Shown piece by piece: positions 33,516 through 43,887 of a stretch of 64,000 bases of DNA. The stretch is from Adenophora triphylla var. japonica (taxonomy: Eukaryota > Streptophyta > Magnoliopsida > Asterales > Campanulaceae), in assembly GCA_022495995.1 (NCBI GenBank), contig JAFEMH010000736.1, positions 186,001 to 250,000 on the forward strand. The letters are read 5' to 3'. The notes under the pieces were generated by a model. That model was not told the origin of the DNA and searched no databases. It saw only the letters and a list, made by a program, of their open reading frames with translations. The translations under genes and the position numbers were made by a program. Numbering within the stretch: the first letter of the stretch is position 1; every line of letters starts with the position of its first letter.

Positions 33516-34180
33516 TGAAAGAGTATGAACATACTCTTATTTCTTTTTTAAATCTTTGTAATTCTGATGTCTAAATTAATTTATATATTTTATATAAATA
33601 GATTAGAAAATATTTTGTAAATATAGAATTAGTTGACTAACGGCTAACGATTGTGTTTAGATATGTTTTATATTTTCTTATGTATATTACTCAAGGAAGG
33701 GAAGGACTCTTGAATTTATAAGGAAAGAAGAATCATTTTAAATAAGGAAGAGATTGAATGAGTCTTGTTGAAAAAAGATTGTTCTCCCTATAAAAAGGAG
33801 CCGCCCATCTCATTATTCAATACGGATTTTCAGAGAGATACGGATCATAGAGAATTCTTTGAGTGTTTTCTTTGTTTCTTGAAGTTCAGACTTTGATACT
33901 TCAAGATTGTTTTTCGAATTTGATTGTTCTTAGATTAGAACATCTTTTGATCTTTTCGTGAGATAGTTTTCTTTTCATTGTAAGCGTTTATTTTGCAACT
34001 TGTTCTCAGACAAGGTTGTAGTTTTATGAAAAGGTTTCCAGTAGTTCTTGCTGAAGTGTTTATTATTCCGCTGCATTTAATTCTGTTTGTGTGAGTTATT
34101 TTATTGTCAAAGTTGTTTATACAGTTGTGCTGACACTTGTGTGAACAACTGTATGCACAAGTCACCGCACAAGTGTTTAC
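33516..34180 (+). repeat. E4 3' LTR (right edge uncertain)
   Basis: It begins TGAAAGAGTATG after a purine-rich run (AAGATAGGGAGAGAT, 33501-33515). It has a TATA box, and near its end inverted words ACAGTTGT (34121-34128) / ACAACTGT (34145-34152) and CACTTGTG (34134-34141) / CACAAGTG (34168-34175). Without the 5' LTR the end cannot be fixed. The interval 33291-33515 before it is AT-rich and holds no recognised gene. Confidence 0.55.
33789..33796 (+). promoter_or_regulatory. TATA box of the E4 LTR
   Basis: TATAAAAA, followed by a typical plant start region (CATCTCATTATTCAATACGG) about 25 bp on. Confidence 0.6.
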
Positions 34181-34544
34181 AGTCCTAACTACAATTATTT
34201 CAAAATGAATTCGGAAGTGCAGTTGGAGGTCTAAAAACTCTTGAGAATGTTTTTGATTTGTGCCTTAGTTTGTAGGACTGTTGATAGTGAGGATAGTGCA
34301 GATGATGGTGAGCAATATATTGGGGGGCTGGTGGCCAAATAATATCTGGAAGGTGACTTCTCCATAATGAAAGACTAGGTCATTTTCCACAATGGTTAAC
34401 CAAAATTTCATTTTTCTGTTTACACATTTAGTATGTCTTTTTAAACTTATTTACACACTAGTAGATCTGCATATCCTGATGATTGAGAATATCATTTAAG
34501 AATTATTTCTAATTTTATTTTTATCAATTTTTTGACACACTCAG
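34181..34544. other. Low-repeat sequence, possible upstream exon
   Basis: No TE signature is recognised. A possible exon lies between an acceptor-like TTTGTAG (ending 34276) and about 34343, with acidic reading SEDSADDGEQ. Support is weak. Confidence 0.25.
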
Positions 34545-34693
34545 GCGAAATTGAAGCCACTAGCTGGAGCCAAAGTCTTTATTTGCAATCACTGCTCTTT
34601 TTGACAGTACAAAAAGAGGACACACTCCTGGCCTACCCTGTTCAGAAATTACCACAAGTTCAATCTTTTCTGAATGACCTAAGAGTCAAAAAG
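34545..34693 (+). CDS. Isolated exon-like block of an unidentified host gene
   Basis: A 149-bp open block is bounded by a good acceptor (TTTTTGACACACTCAG ending 34544) and donor (AAG|GTACAC at 34693/34694). It reads EIEATSWSQSLYLQSLLFLT followed by a segment ending NDLRVKK. I do not recognise the family. Open frame and consensus splice sites on both sides make it the best candidate for host gene remnant. It sits between the E4 LTR and a Helitron. It may be a captured gene fragment or a surviving exon of a gene split by insertions; a chance match is possible. Confidence 0.35.
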
Positions 34694-34901
34694 GTACACC
34701 ACACTTGCATTATCCACTTAAAAGATATAATAAAAGTGCAATAAATCTTGGCCTCATATTATTTGTAAAAGATGAATTATGTATCAGTATGGTAGACAAC
34801 AATAGTAACCTGAATGTATTTGTTTGGTAGACAACCTTAATGACGTATATTGGCTCCTTTCTATGTAATTTGAACTACTGTTAAATAAATTTTATATGAA
34901 A

Positions 34902-35061
34902 TCTATAGTATAAATGAGGGAAGTGGGATGAACAGTTGTATGAATAGTGTCAAAAGTTTTTTTCCCATTTTACCCTCACTAAGTTGTCCCTTTCCCATTT
35001 TGCCCTCACTTTTAATTAAAAAAATATATACCCCGTGTCCTCGGACACGGGCTTTTACTAG
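34902..35061 (+). mobile_element. 160-bp non-autonomous Helitron
   Basis: It begins TCTATAGTATAAAT after an A and ends in a perfect 9-bp hairpin CCCGTGTCC-TC-GGACACGGG (35032-35051), six bases, then CTAG before a T. This matches the established Helitron rules: 5' TC, 3' hairpin near CTRR, insertion between A and T, no terminal inverted repeats or target duplication. It has no coding capacity. Confidence 0.75.
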
Positions 35062-35153
35062 TAGATATAAACTAATCAATATTGTCCACCAAACTAGTGT
35101 CAAACCTCATATCCTCGTCTATGTATACTACAATGCTATAATATGTACGTATA

Positions 35154-35512
35154 CTCCGTCCAAATAGCACAATGAGTTGTTGGTCTGAAGCTCCATCGTG
35201 AATCACTGCACTAGTAACCAATGGAATTTGCCTTTGATGGTTTCTTCTTGCCCTTCAATCCCTTATTCAATCGGCAGTCTTTTCTATTTTTCCTTTCAAA
35301 TCACGAGTTCAAGGCACATTTGTAGATCACTGGTGTTTTCCTTGTTTTCTTTAGAAGTCACGAGTCCAAGACACATTGAGAACATGCTTACTTATAAGTC
35401 ATTTTCAAGCTTATATAGTTCAGTTATTCCAATATCCAAAAATTTTCAAATTTGTTCTTGAACAAGATCAAATTCGTAAACTTTTTGGAAACTCATTTTG
35501 GGACGGAGGGAG
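35154..35512. mobile_element. Stowaway-like MITE
   Basis: The right end TTTTGGGACGGAGGGAG followed by TA is the classical Stowaway terminal repeat (read in reverse CTCCCTCCGTCCC). The left end TA-CTCCGTCCAAATAG is an eroded match missing CTCC, and both ends share AATGAGTT just inside. TA flanks both ends. About 359 bp. Confidence 0.55.
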
Positions 35513-36218
35513 TAGTTTATAGTTGACACAAATCAGAATATTACTTAATTTCATGGTGCGATTTGATTTGAATGTCCGTTAATATGTTGAATGTAATGTG
35601 TCACAAATAATTTTGGACATGGTTTTCAGTGAACTTAGTCTCCACTTCTCATTATAAAAAGTCACTGTTCTTGCAGCCCAATTCATAAGTAGCCAGGCCT
35701 CTTCTTAAAAGCAACTTAAAGTGCCAAGCAGCCCATTTATCCAATACAGGTAAACTCCTGGTCTCCTGGATTGTTTACATCTACATCGTTGCCTCTGACT
35801 TGAATACTGAATGAAAAAGCAGTACGGAATTGGGTTGAATGAGGGAAATAAAAAAGAAAAAGAAAAAAAATAATTGAATTCGTGAAGCGAACTTGATTAC
35901 TTGAACATTTTCAATGGGATATTTTATATTTTTGTTGATTTTCAAAGGTATAAAGCTTGAAGTTTTGGGTGTTTTTTGCGATTGTTCTTAGTAAATACTC
36001 TTTTTCCCAACATAATTGTCGCCCTTCTCAAAATTTGTATGGATAATGCTTTATTTCCTTCTGAGTTGTCGGACTCTTTTTGTGATGATTTTGGTGGCAC
36101 GGTGCTTGGGGTGTGTGTCTCACCTCGGGCTCCTAGGGTTCATGGCAAAAAAGAGGGTATGAACCAGAGGAAAAAGATTATTAAGAATTCGATGATGGAT
36201 TCATCCCCGTTAATCTAA
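35513..36218. other. Unassigned sequence before E5
   Basis: An 80-codon open stretch at 35976-36218 reads SELSDSFCDDFGGTVLGVCV, with no family recognised. It would be continued at 41834 beyond E5 but no clear homology is visible there. The rest shows nothing recognisable. Confidence 0.3.
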
Positions 36219-36223
36219 AACAT

Positions 36224-36827
36224 TGATGCAGTGGCTGTTACTGTTGTTGGGAGCGTTGGCTCCCAAGAGGGGGAGCACCTGCTCCCAAGTAACCAATTTC
36301 GATGCAAGTTTCTGGAGTGAGGGAGCGCTGGCTCCCAAAAGGAGGGAGCACCTGCTCCCAATTGATCAATTGCCGCATGGAATTTCTGGAATAAGGGAGC
36401 GCTGGCTCCCAAAGGGGGGGGGAGCGCCTACTCCCATGTCGCAGCAGATGGATTTTGTTTCCTTTTCTGATTTAGTTTCCTTTTGTTTTCCTTTGCTATT
36501 TGTTTTGGAATAGGATTGTTTGTTTCCTTTTGATTTACTGTCTAGATTAGGAGTCTTAATTAAGGTTGGAACTATAAATACTTTTTAGAATTATTATTTT
36601 CTCAATTTTTGAAGAATAAACAATTTATTTTCTTCAAGGGTTCTTTCTTCTTTTCCTAAGAAGACTAAGTCATTCCTTGGCTTGAAACGTAATCTTATTC
36701 GTTTGATTACGAGGATTACGTCCTTTTGCGAGGAGTAATTCATATTCGTGTGCGTTGTGTGATTTTCAAGGTTTTTGTGATTATAATTCTGCTGCGATTT
36801 CTCTGTCTGTGGATTCGTTCTACATCA
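36224..36827 (+). repeat. E5 5' LTR (604 bp)
   Basis: It contains three pairs of hairpins upstream of the TATA box: GGGAGC-GTTG-GCTCCC (36249-36264), GGGAGCACCTGCTCCC (36271-36286), GGGAGCGCTGGCTCCC (36321-36336), GGGAGCACCTGCTCCC (36344-36359), GGGAGCGCTGGCTCCC (36395-36410) and a sixth eroded copy (36420-36435). Confidence 0.95.
36573..36580 (+). promoter_or_regulatory. TATA box of the E5 5' LTR
   Basis: TATAAATA in the sequence GAACTATAAATACTTTTT. The hairpin block ends 138 bp upstream, placing it in U3. The 3' LTR has the same box at 41579-41586. Confidence 0.75.
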
Positions 36828-36829
36828 GT

Positions 36830-36847
36830 TGGTATCAGAGCTAGAAG
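36830..36847 (+). promoter_or_regulatory. Primer binding site of E5 (tRNA-iMet)
   Basis: TGGTATCAGAGCTAGAAG starts two bases after the LTR; the first twelve bases match the plant initiator-Met PBS. Confidence 0.92.
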
Positions 36848-36858
36848 ATTCTTGGACG

Positions 36859-37826
36859 ATGGCTAACGACGGTCCTGCTGATCTCCAGGCAACGTTGACT
36901 GCCCTCACCGCCAGTGTGACGGCTTTAAACCCTTCTATAATGCGGATGGATGAACGTGCTGACACTCGCCATGCTCAATTGTTGGAGGTTTTGAATCGTC
37001 GTAATAACAACATCGGAGGCGAACGAGTTGCTAGGGTTGAACCGGTCGCGGGAGCCATTGGCAACGAGAAGGCTCGGGCAGTTGCCTACCGTCCCAAGAT
37101 AAGGGCAGATATTCCTAATTTTTCGGGCGAATTAGGGATTGAGGATTTCACCGATTGGTTGGCGGAAGTAGAAAAGTTTTTCACGTTGATGCAGGTCGAG
37201 GAAGAGAGGAAGGTTCCATATATCGCCTACAAACTGAAGGGAGGTGCTTCTGCATGGTGGACGAATCTGAATCGACAACGGCAACATGAAAATCGCTTGC
37301 CCATTGATCGTTGGAATCTTATGAAGTACGAGCTGCAGAGGCAGTATCTTCCGGAGGATTATGAGCAGCAGCTATACTTGAAACTTTTGGCTTGCAGGCA
37401 AGGGAATCGATCTGTCGATGAGTATACTAAGGATTTTTATTCCCAATCTGCTCGGGTGGACATGCGCGAAACGGATGAGAAACAGATTGCACGATTTATT
37501 AATGGCCTTCGCGTTCCTATTCGCAATCAAGTTGAGCTTTTCACCTCTCATTCTCTTTCGAATGCTATTTCTAGAGCTCACAAGGTCGAGCGACAACAAT
37601 CATCCTCTTCTTTCAGGCATTTTGGTGATTCTTCTTCCGGGGGCACTTCGGGTAATGCAGTTTCAAGGGCTCCTTCGACTCAGGACAAATCACAGCCTGC
37701 CGCACCTAGAGGAGCTCCGAAGGTCCGCGCACTCCCTGCACCTGGTGGTAATTCGTCGACGGAAAGGAAGGACCCCGCTGTTGGGCGGTCAGCCAATAAC
37801 CCTATGCCAAATCTTTCGGTACAAAG
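36859..37826 (+). pseudogene. E5 gag
   Basis: The first ATG after the PBS (36859) opens the frame MANDGPADLQATL. The gag core follows: IPNFSGELGIEDFTDWLAEV, KGGASAWWTNLNRQ, YLPEDYEQQLYLKLL and RFINGLRVPIRN. A low-complexity Ser/Pro-rich linker precedes the zinc knuckle. Between about 37790 and 37826 the reading moves from the gag frame to the pol frame (minus one), so gag as read in its own frame misses its zinc knuckle and ends at 38097. CRM elements normally have a single gag-pol frame, so this is best read as a one-base indel, though a recoding site cannot be excluded. Confidence 0.88.
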
Positions 37827-40800
37827 TGTTACCGTTGCCAGGAAACAGGCCATACTTCTAGTAACTGCCCAAAGCAATAGAGAGTTAATTTGGTTGAGCA
37901 TGAGATTGATGGGGATGATGATGGTGGGGATGCCGAGGGTGGAGGAGAAGATTGTGAGGAGGTTTGGGATGACCCTAATGGTGATGTTGGGGAAGACGTT
38001 AACCACCACTCCCTTGTGGTTAGTCGCCTCATGCTATCTACTCCTGTTGTCCCCGGTGACCCAGAGCGCCACCGAATTTTTTGCACCAGAGGAATGATCA
38101 AGGATACGAGGATAAGTGTTATCGTTGATAGCGAAAGTAGTGAGAATCTAGTAGCTCGGAGCTTGGTGCAGAATTTGAAGCTTCCGGTTCAGAATCATCC
38201 CACCCCATACTCTGTGGGTTGGATTAATGCAGCCGGCGCTATTAAGGTACATGAGCAATGTTGGGTTCCTTTTTCTATTGGGCGTTATAGTGATATGATT
38301 TTATGTGATATTGTTGATATGACTGCATGTGGGTTATTATTGGGTAGACCATGGCAGTATGATCTTGATGTTGTGCATAAGGGGAGGACTAATATTCTTA
38401 ATTTTAAGAAAGATGGTGCACATTTTCATTTACGTCCTCTGAAGGAGGTGGGTTCACCTGCAGTGGAGAGGCCGACACCCATTATTTCTTTGTGCACTTC
38501 TTTCGAATTTATGGATGAACTTCATAATGCCCCTTGTGTATATGCGGTGGTTCATAAAGGTTTTGTGGGAGGTGTTAATGTCGTTCCTGTTTCTCTCCAA
38601 TCCGTGTTGCGTAAATATGAGTCTATCATGCCCGAGGAGTTGCCGCCGGGGTTACCTCCTCTGCGCAATATTCAACACAACATCGATTTGGTTCCGGGTG
38701 CTTCTCTTCCCAACCTTGCCCATTATCGTCTGAGCCCTGCTGAACATGATATTTTGCAGGAACAAGTGGAGGATTTGTTGAAGAAAGGGTATATCCAAGA
38801 GAGCTTGAGTCCTTGTGCGGTGCCCGCTCTACTCGTACCCAATAAAGACGGTACTTGGAGTATGTGTATTGATAGCCGAGCAATCAACAAGATTACTGTC
38901 AAGTATCGCTTTCCCATTCCTCGTCTAGATGATATGTTGGACATGCTTCGGGGTGCTAAAGTTTTCTCCAAAATTGATTTGCGGAGTGGTTACCATCAGG
39001 TTCGTGTGCGTCTGGGTGATGAATGGAAAACCGCTTTCAAGACGAAGGAGGGGTTGTATGAATGGTTGGTTATGCCTTTTGGTCTATCTAATGCTCCTAG
39101 TACCTTTATGCGGTTGATGAACCAAGTACTTAAGCCTTTCAATGGCAAGTTCTTAGTTGTTTATTTCGATGACATCTTGATCTTTAGCAAGACTGAGGAG
39201 GAGCATGTCGGTCATGTTGAAGCAGTTTTACAGGCTTTGAAGGAGAATGAGTTGTACATCAACCTTAAGAAGAGTAGATTTATGCTTCGACGATTACTAT
39301 TCTTGGGGTATGTTGTTTCGGAGGATGGCATTCATGTGGATGAAGACAAAGTTCGTGCTATTCAGGATTGGCCTACCCCTACGACTGTTAGCAAGGTACG
39401 GAGCTTTCATGGTCTTGCTACTTTTTATCGTCGCTTTATTCGTAATTTTAGCACTATTATGGCTCCTATCACTGAGTGTATGAAAAAGGGGAAATTCCTT
39501 TGGAGCGATGAGGCTTCTTCTGCCTTTTCCTTAATCAAGGAAAAATTGACTAGCGCTCCATTATTAGTATTGCCGGATTTTACTAAACCCTTTGAGCTCG
39601 AGACGGATGCATCTGTTGTGGGCATTGGTGCTTTTTTGACTCAAGGGAAATGCCCAGTTGCTTTTATGAGTCAGAAGTTAGAGGAGTCAAAGCGTAAGTG
39701 GACAGTGTATGAGCTTGAATTTTATGCAGTGGTTCAGGCAATCAAACATTGGGAGCAATACTTACTTCATCGTGAGTTTATTATTCACACTGATCATGAG
39801 GCTTTGAAATACATGAATGGTCAGAAATCTTTGAACCGTATGCATGCTCGATGGGTGGCTTATCTACAGCAGTTTACTTTTGTTATTCAACACAAAAGTG
39901 GACAAAGTAATAAAGTCGCAGATGCTTTGAGTCGTCGGGCTTGTTTGTTGGTGACCATGCATAATATTGTCGTTAGTTTCGAGTGCTTGAAGGATTTATA
40001 TGCGACCGACCCAGATTTTGCGGCTGATTGGGCTCGATGTCAGGATGGTATTTTTCATGGACCATTCTTACTTCAAGATGGGTATTTATTTTACTTGGAT
40101 CGCTTGTGCATTCCTCATGGTTCAGTTCGGGAGAGTCTCATTCAAGAAATTCATAAAGATGGTCATTGCGGTAGAGACAAGACTGTGGAGTTGGTTACGA
40201 GGAAGTACTTTTGGCCCCATCTACGAAGGGATACGTACACAGTTGTGAGAAAGTGCATGGTGTGTCAGTTGAACAAGGGTCAAGCGCAGAATACGGGTTT
40301 GTATACTCCCCTACCTATTCCTGAGGGTCCTTGGGAGGATATTTCTATGGATTTTGTGCTTGGGTTACCTCGTACACAACGTGGTAATGATTCGGTCATT
40401 GTGGTGGTTGATCGTTTTTCGAAGATGGCACATTTTATCCCTTTTTGCAAAACTTCGGATGCGTGCCATATTGCGGGCTTGTTCTTCAAGGAGGTGGTAC
40501 GTTTGCATGGAGTGCCCAAAACAATCACTTTTGATCGTGACACGAAGTTCTTGAGCCATTTTTGGCGCACTTTATGGGGTTTGCTTCGGACTGAATTGCA
40601 GTTTAGTAGTTCTTTTCATCCCCAAACCGACGGACAAACAGAAGTGGTTAATCGTTCGTTGGGTAATATGATTCGTTGTCTATGTGGGGAGTCTCCGAAG
40701 AAGTGGGATTTGGTGTTGGCTACTGCAGAATTTACTTTCGACAACATCACCAATCGTACGACTAAGAAGTCACCATTTGAGATAGTGTACCAACGGCCTC

Positions 40801-41300
40801 CATCCCATCCTCTTGACTTGTTTCCTCTCCCCAAGCTACCCGGGTATAGCATTGCGGCGGAGCATATGGCGGAAAAGTTTGATGAGATTCAACGAGTGGT
40901 TGCTAAGAATATCGAGTCATCCAATGCAAAGTATAAAGCCGATGCGGACAAGCATCGTCGGGTGAAGGTGTTCTCTGTCGGGGATTTAGTTATGGTGCAT
41001 TTACGAAAAGAACGGTTTCCCCAAGGTACATATAGCAAGCTTCAACCGAAGAAGATTGGCCCTTGCAAGATAGTGAAGAAGATCAATGACAACGCATATG
41101 TCGTGGAGTTGCCCGATGGGTGGAATATCTCTCCTACGTTCAATGTCTCGGATTTGGCTGAGTATTTCCCTGATGATCCTCTTTATACGAACACGAATTT
41201 GAGGGCAAATCCGTTTAAAGTGGGGGAGCATGATGCAGTGGCTGTTACTGTTGTTGGGAGCGTTGGCTCCCAAGAGGGGGGAGGACCTGCTCCCAAGTAA
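37827..41300 (+). pseudogene. E5 pol: zinc knuckle, protease, RT, RNase H, integrase
   Basis: In this frame the zinc knuckle CYRCQETGHTSSNC (37827-37868) is followed by TAG at 37878; after that the frame is open for 1136 codons. Protease core reads VIVDSESSENLV: the usual Gly after Asp-Ser is Glu (codon 38133-38135). RT spans about 38640-39450 with YFDD at 39162-39173. RNase H follows (LETDASVVGIGA ... VADALSRR), then integrase with HHCC (HKDGHCGRDKT ... CMVCQLNK) and DDE core ([25 protein letters not shown]). The C-terminus has HLRKERFPQGTYSK and an acidic tail, and ends 70 bp inside the 3' LTR. Apart from the TAG and protease change it looks complete. Confidence 0.92.
41217..41230 (+). promoter_or_regulatory. 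Polypurine tract of E5
   Basis: AAAGTGGGGGAGCA directly precedes the 3' LTR and lies inside the pol frame. Confidence 0.9.
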
Positions 41301-41833
41301 CCAATTTCGATGCAAGTTTCTGGAGTGAGGGAGCGCTGGCTCCCAAAAGGAGGGAGCACCTGCTCCCAATTGATCAATTGCCGCATGGAATTTCTGGAAT
41401 AAGGGAGCGCTGGCTCCCAAAGGGGGGGAGCGCCTGCTCCCATGTCGCAGCAGACGGATTTTGTTTCCTTTTCTGATTTAGTTTCCTTTTGTTTTCCTTT
41501 GCTATTTGTTTTGGAATAGGATTGTTTGTTTCCTTTTGATTTACTGCCTAGATTAGGAGTCTTAATTAAGGTTGGAACTATAAATACTTTTTAGGATTAT
41601 TATTTTCTCAATTTTTGAAGAATAAAAAATTTATTTTCTTCAAGGGTTCTTTCTTCTTTACCTAAGAAGACTAAGTCATTCCTTGGCTTGAAACGTAATC
41701 TTATTCGTTTGATTACGAGGATTACGTCTTTTTGCGAGGAGTAATTCATATCCGTGTGCGTTGTGTGATTTTCAAGGTTTTTGTGTTTATAATTCTTCTG
41801 CATTTTCTCTGTCTGTGGATTCGTTCTATATCA
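41231..41833 (+). repeat. E5 3' LTR (603 bp)
   Basis: It is a near copy of 36224-36827, including the GGGAGC...GCTCCC hairpins, with single-base changes and a G-run length change. AACAT follows directly. Confidence 0.95.
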
Positions 41834-41838
41834 AACAT

Positions 41839-42270
41839 AGGGCTTGGAAAGTTGGTAAGAAAAAGCATGACAGAAAATGGGGTTAACCTCTTTTTTTTTC
41901 CATTCATTTAAGTTTTTTTTTCCTGAGGTAAGGTTTTATGCCCCTCATTGTACCGTGATGGTTAGGTGTGCCCTCCATCACCTTTTTATTTAGTTTATTA
42001 TATTTTACATTTCAATAGCATCATAATTAACAAAATCACACTTTGTTTTATAATAGTAACACAATAATTGAAATAGTATCTCAAGTCTGAAGTCTTATTC
42101 ATGAATTGAAGCCCATATATATATATAAGTCTTGTAAGACTTTCATACTATAATTAGAAAAACTATTATAGAAAAGAGAATTTGAATACAAATAGAAAGA
42201 GGAAAACATATTGCTTGTAGCTTAAGGAGATCTAGAAGTAGTTTCCTTATCAGAAGTAGTTTCCTTATAA
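41839..42270 (-). other. AT-rich interval, possibly E9 3' LTR
   Basis: No gene is recognised. A TATATATATATATA run (42117-42126) and the position just beyond the E9 PPT-like run suggest it includes an eroded Copia 3' LTR, but there is no second copy to prove it. Confidence 0.35.
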
Positions 42271-42320
42271 TGCCCCCTCAAGTTGGACGGCCGAAGGGAA
42301 AGACCAATCTTGGACATGAT

Positions 42321-42812
42321 TTAGAGATATCTTGGACGAGGAAGCGGTTTGGTAAGAGCATCAGCAAGTTGATCACTTCCGAAAATGTGGGATACAAGCA
42401 ATTTCTTGGCTTGGACTTGTTCACGAACAAAATGATAATCAAGAGCTAGATGTTTCATTCTCGAGTGAAACCTGGGATTTGCTGCAACATACGTAGCACC
42501 TAGATTATCACAATAAATAACTGGTGGAGTTTTCTGCTTACGAGAACTCCATGATATAAGATTAGAGCCATTGTAGACAAGATATCCGGTTGTAGAAATA
42601 TAATTATCCTTGTCACCAGTCCAGTCAGCATCAGTGAACGCATGTAGTACAAGAGGACAATTATGTTTAAGAAATAACCCATGATGACTCGTGCCAACCA
42701 AATAGCGAAGAACTCTCTAAAGGGCGGCTCAATGAACATTAGTAGGAGCATGCATAAATTGAGAGAGTCTATTAACAACAAAGGAGACATCAACACGAGT
42801 TAAAGAGAGATA
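42321..42812 (-). pseudogene. E9 RNase H with internal deletion
   Basis: The first catalytic Asp is present ([20 protein letters not shown]), but SSRKQKT joins directly to PPVIYCDN. The normal piece between them, including the STEAEY block with the catalytic Glu, is missing. The C-terminal [12 protein letters not shown] and [11 protein letters not shown] are kept. The enzyme would be dead. Confidence 0.85.
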
Positions 42813-43690
42813 CTACAAGGCACCCACAATTGTACGATATTCAGTAGGATTAGAGATGGGAGATCCTGAATGAATTGAGAGAGAAGCATCAGGTGTCATG
42901 GGAGTGAGAACCGAACTCGCATCCACCATATTTGTCCTAGATAAAATATCCTGAATATACTTATGCTGACTAAGAAAGAGACCATGTTTGTGAGGAATGA
43001 CTTCTACACCAAGAAAATATGAAACTGTACCAAGATCTTTTAAGGAAAACCGAGAAGAAAAAGTGGAGATGAAATCATCAAGGAGAGAAGTGTTGGAGCC
43101 AGTAACGATAATATCATCAATATAGACAAGCAAAAAGATAACCCCAAGAGAATGATGAAGAATGAAAAGAGAGGCATCAGACACACTATTTTTGAACCTA
43201 AGAGAGAGAAGATACTGCTTTAAGTCATTGTACCAAGCAAGAGGTGCTTGCTTGAGACCATAAAGGGCTTGACGTAACTTGCACACATAGGACGGATGAG
43301 ACGTACTTTTAAAGCCAGGAGGTTGGACCATGAACACATCTTCATGAAGAGATCCTTGCAAAAATGCATTGTTTATGTCAACCTGACGAAGCACCCATTT
43401 GTTAGAAACATCAATAGATAAAACAGTGCGAATTGTGGCAGGTTTAACAACCCGACTAAATGTCTCAGAATAATCAATGCCAGGACGGTGATGAAATCCT
43501 TTGGCAACAAGACGAGCCTTGTAACGATCAATGGTGCCATCAGGAATGTACTTAGTGCGAAAAATCCACTTACAACCAATGGGATTTTGAGACGGTGCTG
43601 CAGGAACAAGATCCCAAGTGTGATTATTTATGAGAGCAATGTACTCAGACTACATGGCCTCTCTCCATTCGGGAATTTTAAGTGCCTGAG
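42813..43690 (-). pseudogene. E9 reverse transcriptase, broken
   Basis: The N-terminal part (about 43690-43395) is recognisable across a stop near 43650 and a frame change near 43400. The open piece 43394-42813 has QVDINNAFLQGSLHEDVFM, KLRQALYGLKQAPLAWY and the catalytic YIDDIIVTGS, where Val is replaced by Ile. The thumb ends SNPTEYRTIVGAL before a stop. Confidence 0.87.
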
Positions 43691-43887
43691 AATAGGTGGT
43701 TGGTTTTGGGTTGGGATTGGTAAGGCTCATATTTAAGTTTAGTTTCTGGATAGGTTTATGAATGTTGTGTTAGGATCGTGTAACAGGGCGATGAATTTGG
43801 GGTGTGGGCTGCTCGGTTAAGGGTGGAGACACAGGAGGCTGGTCAGCCGAGGTGGGTGTGATTGGAGGCTGTTCGACAGGGGTCAGG

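Larger units (their letters stand above)
29251..34180 (+). mobile_element. E4: SIRE/Maximus-like Copia element, 3' part
   Basis: From left to right: reverse transcriptase starting at KLKKALYGFKQAPR, RNase H, an extra env-like frame, and a 3' LTR starting near 33516. The 5' half is outside the window, beyond E3, which inserted into the RT gene. The extra frame after pol and the RNase H wording (HIDIRHHFIRDLVE, QLADIFTKALDF) support the SIRE lineage. Pol and the extra frame both contain many stops. Confidence 0.8.
36224..41833 (+). mobile_element. E5: nearly intact CRM-like Ty3/Gypsy chromovirus (5.6 kb)
   Basis: Both ends and target duplication are clear: TGATGCAG ... ATATCA with AACAT at 36219-36223 and 41834-41838. 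LTRs of 604 and 603 bp differ at roughly fourteen positions by eye (about 2%), so it is the youngest complete Gypsy element here. PBS, gag, a 1136-codon pol stretch and PPT are all in place. Pol reads into the 3' LTR as in E1. The clade is inferred from RNase H/integrase wording shared with E1. Confidence 0.93.
42271..43887 (-). mobile_element. E9: Ale/Retrofit-like Copia remnant
   Basis: Minus-strand reverse transcriptase and RNase H of a Copia element with a PPT-like TTGAGGGGGCA (minus, 42273-42283). Gag, protease and integrase are absent: the left-hand (5') part was separated when E8 inserted near 43888 in the linker between integrase and RT. The clade call rests on RT wording (WREAM, GCKWIFRTK in shifted frames) and is tentative. 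Confidence 0.72.

Noticed and set aside
36829..36858. Upstream start for E5 gag in the PBS
   Set aside because: The codon is TTG inside the primer binding site; the first ATG (36859) gives the normal gag start.
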